DNA from: JAGDMS01 sp050015455
GTDB taxonomy: Bacteria; Desulfobacterota; Binatia; HRBIN30
Direction: 5' to 3'
Assembly (NCBI GenBank): GCA_050015455.1
Contig: JBEKBJ010000017.1
Coordinates: 1 to 64,000 of the forward strand
Length of the DNA: 64,000 nt
The notes beneath the pieces are model-generated. The model saw only the letters and a list, made by a program, of their open reading frames with translations, did not search any database and was not told the origin of the DNA. The position numbers and the translations under genes are program-made. Of the stretch, positions 1 to 8,146 are shown piece after piece. Within the stretch, counting starts at the first letter, position 1. Each line of letters begins with the position of its first letter.

Positions 1-98
1 AGCCGTATCGCTCGCCGCCGCCGCCGCTCCAACTCCGCCGCCGTCCCCTGTGGTCGCATGCACGCAGTATACACCACCGCGGACGATCTTTCTATTAC

Positions 99-437
99 TT
101 ATGCAATCCTCAATAACTCAGGTTTCTCGATCGGAGCGAAGATCAGATCATCGTGGCGACTGCACAAGCCGGTAAAGGTTGTGGCCTGGTTCCGCCCGAC
201 CAGGGCAAAGTCGATCTTGGGCCCCTCAGCGAGAGTAACCGACGGCGTCAGTCCCACCACATGGCCGTCCCGAGCCAGTTGATCCAGCACGTGAGAGTTC
301 TGGACTGAGTGCGCACGAATGGCGCGCTCGCTGCATTGAAACGATGACTCAAGGCACCGCGAGAACTGCGACTTATCGATCCGCAAGAATGAGGCGAAGA
401 GCTCCTTGTTCGGATGCCAGCGGTCGCAGTTCGTCAT
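99..437 (-). CDS. Conserved cysteine/histidine-containing protein, probably 3'-truncated
   Basis: The product has a recognisable conserved block: CSERAIRAHSVQNSHVLDQL, then GHVV, then ATTFTGLCSRHDDLIFAPIE. From memory this resembles uncharacterised bacterial proteins of roughly 300 residues that open with a Cys/His-rich, possibly zinc-binding, N-terminal region. Here translation stops about ten residues after the block, so most of the usual C-terminal part is missing. I start at the internal ATG (MTNCDRWHPN) because the 11 residues before it look non-family; an upstream ATG at 470 is possible. It follows the 504-1649 gene on the same strand by about 65 bp. Function unknown. Confidence 0.5.
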   Translation of the reverse strand: MTNCDRWHPNKELFASFLRIDKSQFSRCLESSFQCSERAIRAHSVQNSHVLDQLARDGHVVGLTPSVTLAEGPKIDFALVGRNQATTFTGLCSRHDDLIFAPIEKPELLRIA

Positions 438-503
438 CGTTCGTTCGACACCCCTAACGCTCAGCATCACCAGCGCGTTTGGTGCATGCTGTTGTTCGGC
501 TTC

Positions 504-1649
504 CTACTTCCAGAACTTCCACCGTGGTTTCGGGCCATCCGCCCGTTGGTAATACTGAGCCTCCAGAGACGTGATCATCTCGACCAGTCCTCGAAACGTG
601 AGGCTTCCAAAATCATTGAGAAGCAGAACTAAGCGCGGGTCAGGTTGCCGTCCGGGGAACAAGTAACGCGCAAGGAGCCAGCCAACACTGCCTCGGCCCG
701 TCACGCGAAGCGGGAAGTCCGGTCGCGTGTGGACGTTCTCGTACGCGCCCTTGTAGGCCATAAAGCGCTCTTCGAGGTCACCCTCCCACGCGCGAATACT
801 TTCCTCGCTGCTCTCAATCAGCCCCGCTCCCACCATGGCGTCACAGCAACCCTGATGATAGGCGTCCAGCAGCGGCTTCCTGGCCCCTGCCTTTGTGAGC
901 TTTGGCGAGTTCGCCACGTACCACATCCAGAACATCATGAAGATGCAAAATTCGTATCGCCACCGGCGGTCCTGGAAATCAAGAATGGCAGGTCCAGAAA
1001 GGCCACCAAGCCCTTCCTTCATCTTTCGGCTCAGTTCGTCCGACGTTGAAACGAGCCTCCTCGCGTTCTCGCTGCCGACCTCGTCCCACGGAACCTGGTC
1101 CCTGTCGCTCGCCGGGAGCGGCTCGGTGGTGCCTTTCTCTAGATCAACGCGCCACGACCAGACAGACACCGGCCCATTCTTCTGGGCGGCCTCGGGCGTT
1201 TGAAAAACGAATCCGCATTCCCAAACATAGGGCGCTATCTTCTTCCCGTGCGTGCTCCATCGACCAATATCCGCCGCGGTTCGGATGCCCAGCTCCTGTC
1301 GAATGCTAGCGATGAAGGCGGGCCACCACGACTGACGCACGAGCAGTCTGGTTGCGGTTGTCGAGTCATCAAGTACCACGCCAGCTTCGGCCTCTTCTCG
1401 CTCCATTTCCAGAATACGGTTCCTATACAACTCGAGGCGAGGACCAAGATCGTTGGGGATGTCCACGAGGCCAGCGGCCGCGGCCGCGACAACGCAAGCC
1501 TCCCGTTCGTTGAGCCCCTCAAAGGCTGCTTGCCAAGAGCTGAAGACTTCTGCTTCTGATCCTTTCAATCTCCGCTTGTAATCCTCCGTCGCCCGAAGAG
1601 GCGTTGGGTCGATTCGCCTGTTTCGTTTCAATGCATCGAAGATCCCCAC
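504..1649 (-). CDS. Hypothetical protein, about 381 aa
   Basis: I do not recognise this family. The GTG at 1649 gives MGIFDALKRN and has AGAGG six bases upstream; a further in-frame GTG at 1697 lacks such support. The protein is soluble-looking, charged and rich in Trp/Tyr. It has a short hydrophobic aromatic stretch (CIFMMFWMWYVAN) in the middle and ends in the basic-aromatic tail KPRWKFWK, a kind of terminus common in small hypothetical proteins. No catalytic motif is visible. It precedes the truncated Cys/His gene at 99-437, so the two may be a small operon. Codon use looks like the rest of the window. Confidence 0.6.
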   Translation of the reverse strand: MGIFDALKRNRRIDPTPLRATEDYKRRLKGSEAEVFSSWQAAFEGLNEREACVVAAAAAGLVDIPNDLGPRLELYRNRILEMEREEAEAGVVLDDSTTATRLLVRQSWWPAFIASIRQELGIRTAADIGRWSTHGKKIAPYVWECGFVFQTPEAAQKNGPVSVWSWRVDLEKGTTEPLPASDRDQVPWDEVGSENARRLVSTSDELSRKMKEGLGGLSGPAILDFQDRRWRYEFCIFMMFWMWYVANSPKLTKAGARKPLLDAYHQGCCDAMVGAGLIESSEESIRAWEGDLEERFMAYKGAYENVHTRPDFPLRVTGRGSVGWLLARYLFPGRQPDPRLVLLLNDFGSLTFRGLVEMITSLEAQYYQRADGPKPRWKFWK

Positions 1650-2080
1650 CCTACACCTCTCGTGCTTTGATGGCGTCACCGTCTTTGTTGCTTCCACGCC
1701 TTGTCACATCGTGGCCGAACTACATCTAGGTTCCCGGAAAAAATCCGCTGAGGTCGCCGGTTCCTGCGCCATAGCATCCTGCCCTGCGAAGCGGAGCGTA
1801 GTTCACACTCCGTGAGGAAGTCAAGGGGTTACGCGCCGCTTGCTCACCCCCGTTCTCGGCATGTTGGGTCGCGGGCCTCGCGACCTAACGCGCCGTCCTC
1901 GAGCAGCCGGTCCGCAGGACTCTGTGCGCCGTGCCCGCGGCGCTGCTGGATGCGATCAGACGGCGGGCGACCTTTCCGGCGTACGATAGAAAAATGGCCG
2001 GCACAGCCGGCCCTACCCTACGTACCGGTGCCTGCAGAGCCGGTTCGTTGAGGGAAGGAAATAGCACTCAGCACTCAGGG
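1650..2080. other. Intergenic stretch with a hairpin and a short iterated word
   Basis: No coding region is supported here. The stretch holds the GGCCGGC/GCCGGCC hairpin at 1996-2012 and the iterated word AGCACTCAGCACTCAGGG at 2063-2080, which directly abuts the cysQ stop codon. Confidence 0.5.
1990..2012 (-). terminator. Candidate rho-independent terminator after cysQ
   Basis: Read on the minus strand, a perfect 7-bp stem (GGCCGGC, loop TGT, GCCGGCC) is followed by A and five T residues. It lies about 70 bp downstream of the cysQ stop, so it fits an intrinsic terminator for the cysQ operon. The same shape could also be a dispersed GC-rich palindrome. Confidence 0.55.
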
Positions 2081-2872
2081 CTACATGTGGCCGCGCTGGC
2101 GCAGCAGCTCGACGATGGGAGCGTAGAGGTTGGCGTTGCTGGCGATGATGCCGGGCAGGAGCGTGTCGGCGTGTTGGTTGAAGCGTAACGGTTTTCCGTA
2201 ACGATCGGTGATGCGTCCACCTGCTTCAGTGATTAGAGCGGCGCCGGCGCAGATGTCCCACTCGTTTTTCGGGGTCAAGCTGAAGGTGGCATCCCCTCTC
2301 CCGGCGGCGATCAGCGCCAGCTTGTACGCCACACTGCCGGTCAGCTCGATCCGCAGGGTCGACTTGAACTCGTCCCATTCGCCACGCGCGTTCTCCGAGC
2401 GGCTGGCGAGGAAGCGGGCGACGACAAGGTCGCTCACTGCGCTCACGTGCACGGGTGCACCGTTCAGCGTGGCGCCATCACCGCGGCTCGCCGCGAACAT
2501 CTCCTCGCGTGCCGGGTTGTAGCTCACTCCCAGCACCGGCACGCCGTCATCCACCAGCGCGATGCACACACAGAACTCGGGGATGTGGTTGATGAACTCC
2601 TTCGTGCCGTCGAGGGGATCCACCACCCACACGCGCCGCTTGCTCAGACGGCGGGCGGAATCCCGGGTTTCCTCCGACAACCAGCCATCGTCAGGAAACC
2701 GTTCACTGACGAACCTCCGGATGCACTGGTTCGCCTCGATATCGGCTTCCGTTACCGGGCTGTCGCTGCCCTTCTGGCGTACCGTGAAATCGCCGGCGTA
2801 CCAGGATCTCACGATCTGGCCGGCTGCACGCGCCGCTGCGAGCGCGACCGTCAATTCTTCGCGATACATCAA
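2081..2872 (-). CDS. cysQ: 3'(2'),5'-bisphosphate nucleotidase (inositol monophosphatase superfamily)
   Basis: A 263-aa member of the lithium-sensitive phosphatase family. CysQ hydrolyses 3'-phosphoadenosine 5'-phosphate to AMP, clearing the by-product of PAPS-dependent sulfation and sulfate reduction. The metal-binding signatures are all present: E67/E68 in WLSEE, DPLDGT at about 85-90, and WDICAGAALITEAGG with D206. Length is normal. It lies 4 bp after the deoxyhypusine-synthase-like gene, so the pair is probably cotranscribed. A PAPS-using sulfotransferase domain protein is encoded about 22 kb away at 25147. An inositol-phosphatase role cannot be excluded by sequence alone, but the spacing of motifs favours CysQ. 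Confidence 0.88.
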   Translation of the reverse strand: MMYREELTVALAAARAAGQIVRSWYAGDFTVRQKGSDSPVTEADIEANQCIRRFVSERFPDDGWLSEETRDSARRLSKRRVWVVDPLDGTKEFINHIPEFCVCIALVDDGVPVLGVSYNPAREEMFAASRGDGATLNGAPVHVSAVSDLVVARFLASRSENARGEWDEFKSTLRIELTGSVAYKLALIAAGRGDATFSLTPKNEWDICAGAALITEAGGRITDRYGKPLRFNQHADTLLPGIIASNANLYAPIVELLRQRGHM

Positions 2873-2876
2873 CCGC

Positions 2877-3977
2877 TCACGTCAGGGGGATTTCGCGGTA
2901 GCGTCGCGTCAACGCCTCCAGCATCTCGTTACGGCGATCGTAGAGGCGCTTGGGCTTGCGCGGCACATGCTTGGCGAGGGCGTACGCGGTCAGGATCGGC
3001 AGCGCGACGGTACTATCCACGTAGCACACGACGGTGTTGGGCAAGGCATCGGGATCGACCTTGCCCCAGCTGACGGCCTCTCCGGGCGTGGCGCCTGACA
3101 GGCCGCCGGTATCCGGACGCGCATCGGTGATCTGCAGGTAGTAGTCGTGGCCCTTTTCGTTCAGGCCCAGAACCTCCTGGATCTGCGGTTCCGTTTGCAG
3201 GACGAAGTTCTTGGGTGAACCGCCGCCGATCATCAGCACGCCGCTCTTACCACCCGCAAGTTTGGCCGCCAGCACGATGGCGGCGGTCTCGTTGACGTCA
3301 CGCGAGACATCGAACGCCAGCCTGTTGTCGCGCAAGGCCATGGCGGCGACGTTCATGCCGATGGAGCTATCACCCGGCGACGATGTGTAGATCGGCACCC
3401 CGTGTTCGTACGCCGCAGCCAGCAGCGAACGGCCTTGCAAACCCAGCACGCGCTCGCGCTCGCGCACGTAGGCGCCGACGCAGTAGTGGAACTCCGCTGT
3501 CCCCATCGGTTTCTGGAATTCCGGGCCGGTGATCACCTGGCGGAAGAAGGCGTCGGTTTCGAGCAGCACGGTGTAGTCGAACAAGATGTCGTAGATGCGG
3601 ACAATCCCCTGCTCCCGCAGTTCCACATCGTCCGAGAACGGCGAGCCCATGTGCATGCTCAGGCCGATGCCGAAGTGAGCGTCGTGATACAGGTTGGCCC
3701 CCGTGCTCACGATCCAATCGACGAAGCCGCATTCGATGAGTGGAATGATCGCCGCCGCGCCGAGGCCGGCCGGCGTCAGCGCGCCGGTCAGGCTCATGCC
3801 GACAGTCACGTCGTCCTCCAGCATGTGCCAGGCGAAAAGCTGGCAGGCTTCACGCAAGCGCGCCCCGTTGTAGGCCAGAAACGTCCGATCCACCAGTTCC
3901 GTCAGCGTGATCTGCGCGTCGATCGGCCGTGGATCAATGCGCGGGTGTTTGTCGAGCCGACGTTGCGATGTCCTCAC
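2877..3977 (-). CDS. Deoxyhypusine synthase-like protein
   Basis: A 366-aa protein of the deoxyhypusine synthase family. The eukaryotic and archaeal enzyme transfers the aminobutyl group of spermidine to a lysine of eIF5A. Bacteria lack eIF5A, and characterised bacterial homologues instead act on small polyamines. Family features seen here are the NAD-binding region around STGANLYHD (91-99), SSPGDSSIG (199-207) and GGGSPKNF, whose K256 aligns with the lysine that carries the covalent aminobutyl intermediate. The GTG start at 3977 is supported by AAGGAG seven bases upstream. It is transcribed with cysQ. A polyamine-modifying role is inference from the family. Confidence 0.82.
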   Translation of the reverse strand: MRTSQRRLDKHPRIDPRPIDAQITLTELVDRTFLAYNGARLREACQLFAWHMLEDDVTVGMSLTGALTPAGLGAAAIIPLIECGFVDWIVSTGANLYHDAHFGIGLSMHMGSPFSDDVELREQGIVRIYDILFDYTVLLETDAFFRQVITGPEFQKPMGTAEFHYCVGAYVRERERVLGLQGRSLLAAAYEHGVPIYTSSPGDSSIGMNVAAMALRDNRLAFDVSRDVNETAAIVLAAKLAGGKSGVLMIGGGSPKNFVLQTEPQIQEVLGLNEKGHDYYLQITDARPDTGGLSGATPGEAVSWGKVDPDALPNTVVCYVDSTVALPILTAYALAKHVPRKPKRLYDRRNEMLEALTRRYREIPLT

Positions 3978-4035
3978 CGGATGTCTCCTTCACCAGTCCG
4001 CCTCTTCGCCACCCATCCCTACCCGTCAGGCGACG

Positions 4036-4052
4036 AACTATCAACTATCGAC
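4036..4052. repeat. Iterated word at gene 3' end
   Basis: AACTATCAACTATCGAC lies 3 bp beyond the stop of the small membrane protein gene. It is one of several short iterated words in this window that abut gene ends. Confidence 0.4.
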
Positions 4053-4055
4053 TTT

Positions 4056-4592
4056 TCAGTGATACCGCTCCGGCTGGCGCAACGCACGGGCTTCGGCGAT
4101 CAACTGTTCCAAGGCGGCGTCCAGATCGCGGCTGTTCGAATGCAGCTGGCTGCGCAGCTCACGCACGTGATCTTTTCGCGGGCTTTGCCTGGCCGCGCAG
4201 TAGCGGCGCTGCAGCTCACTGCGCTCCGTCAGCAAGCGATCTGTTTTCGCCAGCGACAGCAGGCGCACCGAACCGTCCTGCAGAGCCGACGTCATCGAAA
4301 TCAGCCGGCTCAACAGACCGGTGTGGTGGTTGGCGACCGACATCGCCAATGATCGGTCGCTCACTTCGTAGAGGTAGAAGGCTGCCCGCAACTGCCGCAG
4401 TGCCTGGTCTGTGCGGCCCTGTCTCATGAACGCGTCGCAGCGACGGGCGCGCGCGACGTAACGCGCGAAGCGGCGGCGCTCCAACCAACCGCCTAGCGGC
4501 AGGCTCACCGCGTTGCAAAGCAGGCCCACCAGGTACAACAGTAACCCGACGGAGGCGAAGACCACGAGGCCTGCCAAAATGGTGTTCAGCAT
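4056..4592 (-). CDS. Small membrane-anchored hypothetical protein, 178 aa
   Basis: The ATG at 4592 gives MLNTILAGLVVFASVGLLL, a single strong N-terminal membrane helix that continues hydrophobic to about residue 30. The rest is a soluble, Arg-rich, mostly helical region with several Leu-heptad stretches. GGAAGGG lies upstream, and the start is one base past the thiE stop, so it is translationally coupled to thiE. I recognise no family. A single-pass protein with a cytoplasmic helical domain is the most that can be said. Confidence 0.65.
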   Translation of the reverse strand: MLNTILAGLVVFASVGLLLYLVGLLCNAVSLPLGGWLERRRFARYVARARRCDAFMRQGRTDQALRQLRAAFYLYEVSDRSLAMSVANHHTGLLSRLISMTSALQDGSVRLLSLAKTDRLLTERSELQRRYCAARQSPRKDHVRELRSQLHSNSRDLDAALEQLIAEARALRQPERYH

Positions 4593-4593
4593 G

Positions 4594-5214
4594 TCAGCAC
4601 CCTTCCAACAACGCGCGGATCTTCGCTCCGACATCGCCGGCGCGTACGATATCCCCAATCATAGCCACCGCGTCAGCGCCGGCGGCGAGTACATCCGGCA
4701 TCGTCTGCGCCGTGATGCCGCCGATCGCCACGATGGGCAAGCCCACCCGGCTACGGATGAGGCGCAAGCCCTCCAAGCCCTGCACCGGATCCGTGCGCTC
4801 CTTGCTCGCCGTCGGGTAGATGGGGCCGAAACCGATGTAGTCGGCGATGCCTTGGCGTGCGGCGGCCTCGGCTTGCGCCGAATTGTGGGTGGAGAGGCCG
4901 ATGATCTTGTTCGGGCCAAGAATCTCGCGCGCCGCGCTCACCGGCAGGTCTTCCTGCCCCAGGTGCACGCCAGCAGCATCGACCATCTTCGCCATGTCGG
5001 TCCGGTCGTTGACAATGAGCTGCGCGTGATAACGGTCGGTGACAGCCTTTACGCGGCGCGCGATCTCGACGAAACGCCGCGTGGGCTGATCTTTGATACG
5101 CAGCTGCAGAAAACGCACGCCCGCATCGAGCATCGTCTGCGCCAGGCTGACATGCGACAGCTCCGGATCGCCGAGCGTATCGATAATCGGGTAGAGACGG
5201 TGGGGAAAGATCAT
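4594..5214 (-). CDS. thiE: Thiamine-phosphate synthase
   Basis: A TIM-barrel enzyme of about 206 aa that couples the pyrimidine pyrophosphate HMP-PP to the thiazole phosphate, giving thiamine phosphate. Family motifs seen are LYPIID, LQLRIKDQ, VNDRTD, GVHLGQEDLP, GLSTHN, GFGPIYPTASK and AIGGI. I start at the ATG at 5214 (MIFPHRLYPI). The longer reading frame to 5268 runs through the palindromic repeat at 5222-5289 and adds residues foreign to the family. No other thiamine gene is nearby. It is interesting beside several thiamine-diphosphate-dependent oxidoreductases elsewhere in the window. Confidence 0.9.
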   Translation of the reverse strand: MIFPHRLYPIIDTLGDPELSHVSLAQTMLDAGVRFLQLRIKDQPTRRFVEIARRVKAVTDRYHAQLIVNDRTDMAKMVDAAGVHLGQEDLPVSAAREILGPNKIIGLSTHNSAQAEAAARQGIADYIGFGPIYPTASKERTDPVQGLEGLRLIRSRVGLPIVAIGGITAQTMPDVLAAGADAVAMIGDIVRAGDVGAKIRALLEGC

Positions 5215-5221
5215 CGTCGGC

Positions 5222-5289
5222 CGTGCTCGTGAGTCGTGTCCGTTCGAACCTCTGGCGGTACCGAGCACGATTCACGAGCCCGATTCACG
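5222..5289. repeat. Long imperfect inverted repeat, copy A
   Basis: The left arm at 5222-5238 contains CTCGTGAGTCGTG. The right arm at 5262-5289 contains CACGATTCACGAG. The arms pair over about 14 bp with one G-U. It lies between ntrC and thiE and shares its words with copy B at 13504-13574. Confidence 0.7.
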
Positions 5290-6741
5290 TCACTCCTCCG
5301 CTTTCCGTTTCGGCACGATCTTCAGTTCCGTGATCTTCTTGTGCAGGGTGTTGCGGTTGATGCCGAGCAGAGCCGCGGCCTTGAGCTGGTTACCCTGGGT
5401 GCGCTCCAGGGTCAGCTCGATCAGCGAGCGCTCGACACGTTGCATGATCAGCGGATACAAGTTGGTCAGCTCCACGTCGCGTGCCTGGCGGAAGTACTCC
5501 TTCAGCTTGAGCCGGACGACATCTTCCAGCGACAGCTCATCGTACGTCGGCGTGGCGGCATCGTGCGTCGCCAAAGCCAGATCGTGGGGCATGAGCGTCG
5601 GCCCCGGCGCCAGCACGGCGGCACGCACCAGCGTGTTCTCCAGCTCGCGCACGTTGCCGGGCCAGGCGTGGCTGTTGAGCATGGCACGCGCCTCGGGGGA
5701 GATGCCCGTGATGTTCGTGCCCATCTCGCGGTTGATCTTGGCGATGAAGCAACTCACCAGCTCGGGGATGTCGCCGCGGCGTTGGCGCAGCGGCGGCACG
5801 AAGATCGGCACGACCTTCAAGCGAAAGTACAGGTCCTCACGGAAGCGCCCCTGCTTCACCGCGCGTTCGAGGTCTTGATTGGTCGCCGCGATCAGCCGGC
5901 AATCGACCTTGATGATCTCGCGCCCGCCGACTCGTGTCAGCTCTTTTTCCTGCACGACGCGCAGCAGCTTGGCCTGCAACTCCAAGGGCATGTCGGCGAT
6001 CTCGTCCAGGAAGAGTGTGCCGCCCGCGGTGACCTCGAACATGCCGGCGCGCTGTTCGGTGGCGCCGGTGAACGCGCCGCGCTCGTGCCCGAAGAGCTCG
6101 CTCTCCAAGAGATCGCGCGGCACGGCCGAGCAGTTGAGCGCCACAAATGGAGCGCTCCAGCGCGGCGAGTGCGCGTGAATGGCGCGTGCGATGATCTCCT
6201 TGCCCGTCCCGCTCTCGCCCTGAATCAAGACCGTCGCGTCGGTCGGCGCCACTCGCCCGATGGTCTTGAAAATTTCCTGCATCGCCGGCGTGGTGCCGAT
6301 GATCTCGACGCCCAGCTCGAAACGCCGGCGGGTCTGTTCCTCGAACCGGGCGAGCCCCGCCGTTTGGCGGCGCATGTCCAGCACCCGCTGCACCAACAGC
6401 CGCACCTCTTCGATGTCGAACGGTTTGGTCACGTAATCGTAGGCGCCGCGCTTCGTTGCCTCGATGGCGTTGGCCATCGTGTTCTGCGCGGTGATGATGA
6501 CGATCGGCGTTGCCAGCCCGGCGTCGCGGACTTTCGACAACAACTCCAAGCCGTCCAGGCCAGGCATTTTGATGTCGACCAACGCCAAATCGAACTCGTC
6601 CCCGGTGAGCTTCGCGAGCGCGGCATCACCGGTGCCCGCTTCCTCGACGGTGTGGCCTTCGCCGGCGAGCGCTGTCGCCAGCACCCAGCGGATGGACTCC
6701 TCGTCGTCCGCCACCAGAATGCGCCCTGTCAGTGCGGTCAT
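5290..6741 (-). CDS. Sigma-54-dependent response regulator, NtrC type
   Basis: A 483-aa three-domain regulator. The receiver domain has D56 as the likely phosphorylation site (LVDIKMPGLDG). The AAA+ domain has Walker A GESGTGKE at 175-182, the sigma-54-contact loop GAFTGAT at about 222-228, and Walker B LFLDEIAD. The C-terminal Fis-type helix-turn-helix is GNQLKAAALLGINRNTLHKK. It activates sigma-54 promoters when phosphorylated. Its start overlaps the stop of the kinase gene by four bases (ATGA), so the pair is translationally coupled. The domain plan fits GlnG/NtrC, but no glutamine synthetase or ammonium transporter gene is nearby, so the signal is unknown. Confidence 0.92.
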   Translation of the reverse strand: MTALTGRILVADDEESIRWVLATALAGEGHTVEEAGTGDAALAKLTGDEFDLALVDIKMPGLDGLELLSKVRDAGLATPIVIITAQNTMANAIEATKRGAYDYVTKPFDIEEVRLLVQRVLDMRRQTAGLARFEEQTRRRFELGVEIIGTTPAMQEIFKTIGRVAPTDATVLIQGESGTGKEIIARAIHAHSPRWSAPFVALNCSAVPRDLLESELFGHERGAFTGATEQRAGMFEVTAGGTLFLDEIADMPLELQAKLLRVVQEKELTRVGGREIIKVDCRLIAATNQDLERAVKQGRFREDLYFRLKVVPIFVPPLRQRRGDIPELVSCFIAKINREMGTNITGISPEARAMLNSHAWPGNVRELENTLVRAAVLAPGPTLMPHDLALATHDAATPTYDELSLEDVVRLKLKEYFRQARDVELTNLYPLIMQRVERSLIELTLERTQGNQLKAAALLGINRNTLHKKITELKIVPKRKAEE

Positions 6742-7898
6742 GAGCGCACCACCGGTAAGGTCACGGTCACCACCGCGCCGCCGCCGCGCGCGTTCCCCGC
6801 ACGGATGTCGCCTCCGTGCGCGGCGATGATGCGCTCACAGATGGCTAGCCCGAGGCCGCTGCCGCGTGCCTTGGTGGTAAAAAACGGCTCGAACACCCGC
6901 TCCAAGTCGGCGCCGCGGAAACCCGGACCGGAATCGGCAATCTCGACGCGCAGGAATTTGCCCGCTTCCGGAGGAGTCGCGGCCGGGCCAGCCGCGCCGC
7001 CGCGCCGCCGGATGTAGAAATCGGTCTCCATACGTGTGATCACGGTGAGTGAACCTCCCGCCGGCATTGCCTCAAGCGCATTCTTCATCAGATTCAAAAA
7101 CACTTGCGTCAATTGCCCCTCCTCCCCAGACACGTCAGGCAAGCTGGGATCGATCTCCAACCTCACGGCGATGTTTCCCACGCTCAGCTCCGTCTCCGTC
7201 AGGGCAAGCACTTCCTTGAGGACCTTGTGGATGTTCACCGGCACCAGCTTGGGCGCGGGCGGAGCCCCGAGCGTGAGCAGCTGTTCCACCAGGCGGCCCA
7301 GGCGACCGATCTCGCGGACCATGACGCCGGTGTACTCGCGGATTTCGGGTTGATCGGCGAAGCGCTGTGCCAGCAACTGCGCCGCCCCCTTGATACCGCC
7401 GAGCGGGTTCTTCACCTCATGCGCCAGGCCGGCGACCAGCCCCCCCAAGCGCGCCAAGGTCTGATTGCGCCGCACTTCGTCCTCCAGCTTCTTCTCATAA
7501 CTCAGGTCTTGGATGACCAGGGCGGTACCCTGGATTTGTCCATCCGGTCCACGGATCGGCGAGCAACTCACCCGGACGGGGATAGGGCCTTGGCGCGCGA
7601 GTAAGATCTCTTCGCCACACGACTGATTCTGGCCGAGGGTGCGTGTACGCTGCGCCATGGCCGCGAGCCTCGGAGTGGCGCCAAAGACGTCGGCGCAAGG
7701 CCGATGCCGCACCTGAGTTTGCGAGAGACCGGTGAGCTCTTCGGCCGCCTGATTAAAGGTCGTGATGCGATCGTACTCGTCGGTAATGATCACTGCATCA
7801 GCCAAGCTGGCCAGCACGTTCTCGAGCGAAGTGGATCCCGAGGCGGCGCCACGCACCAGCCGCCGCGGCCTCTTTCTCTTCTCCCTGGCCACGAGCAT
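6738..7898 (-). CDS. PAS-containing histidine kinase, NtrB type
   Basis: About 386 aa from the ATG at 7898 (MLVAREKR); an upstream start at 7961 is possible. It has no membrane segment. A PAS domain (about 22-130, ITTFNQAAEELTGLS) precedes the dimerisation/phosphoacceptor region with H160 in GLAHEVKNPLGGIKG. The C-terminal ATPase domain has an N-box (LMKNALEAM) and the G-boxes ADSGPGFRG and GSGLGLAI. A cytosolic NtrB-like sensor that phosphorylates the overlapping NtrC-type regulator is the expected role. The Gly/Ala/Arg-rich insertion between the N-box and the first G-box is unusual but does not break a motif. Confidence 0.9.
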   Translation of the reverse strand: MLVAREKRKRPRRLVRGAASGSTSLENVLASLADAVIITDEYDRITTFNQAAEELTGLSQTQVRHRPCADVFGATPRLAAMAQRTRTLGQNQSCGEEILLARQGPIPVRVSCSPIRGPDGQIQGTALVIQDLSYEKKLEDEVRRNQTLARLGGLVAGLAHEVKNPLGGIKGAAQLLAQRFADQPEIREYTGVMVREIGRLGRLVEQLLTLGAPPAPKLVPVNIHKVLKEVLALTETELSVGNIAVRLEIDPSLPDVSGEEGQLTQVFLNLMKNALEAMPAGGSLTVITRMETDFYIRRRGGAAGPAATPPEAGKFLRVEIADSGPGFRGADLERVFEPFFTTKARGSGLGLAICERIIAAHGGDIRAGNARGGGAVVTVTLPVVRS

Positions 7899-8004
7899 CG
7901 TGAAATCGTAACACACGGCCGCGTCTGCGTGAACCGCGCTGCTCATGCGCGGGCGCCCCAAGGACGTTTGCGTTCAACCGGTGACGCAGGCTATTGCGCC
8001 CTTT

Positions 8005-8041
8005 CGGGATCGACCCGTTGTCGCTCAATTGCGGGATCGAC
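8005..8041. repeat. Direct repeat in the ntrB/exbB divergent region
   Basis: CGGGATCGAC occurs at 8005-8014 and 8032-8041, 27 bp apart. The second copy overlaps the spacer of a candidate promoter for exbB, so it could be an operator. Confidence 0.4.
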
Positions 8042-8057
8042 GGGGCTAGGCTATTCT
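8029..8057 (+). promoter_or_regulatory. Candidate sigma-70 promoter for exbB
   Basis: TTGCGG (8029-8034) and TATTCT (8052-8057) are separated by 17 bp and point toward exbB, whose start is about 90 bp downstream. This rests on pattern match only. Confidence 0.4.
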
Positions 8058-8146
8058 TTATGCGTGTTTTTTCTCCAGAGCGTAATGATGACGGGGAAGC
8101 GGTGCGTCTCTCCGACCGACGATCCACTGCCCACGACCCACCTTAA

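Noticed and set aside
5236..7017. 593-aa open frame on the plus strand
   Set aside because: It lies opposite the NtrC/NtrB genes, whose motifs are unmistakable. The product is Arg/His/Gln-rich with no family signature, as expected for an antisense shadow in high-GC DNA.
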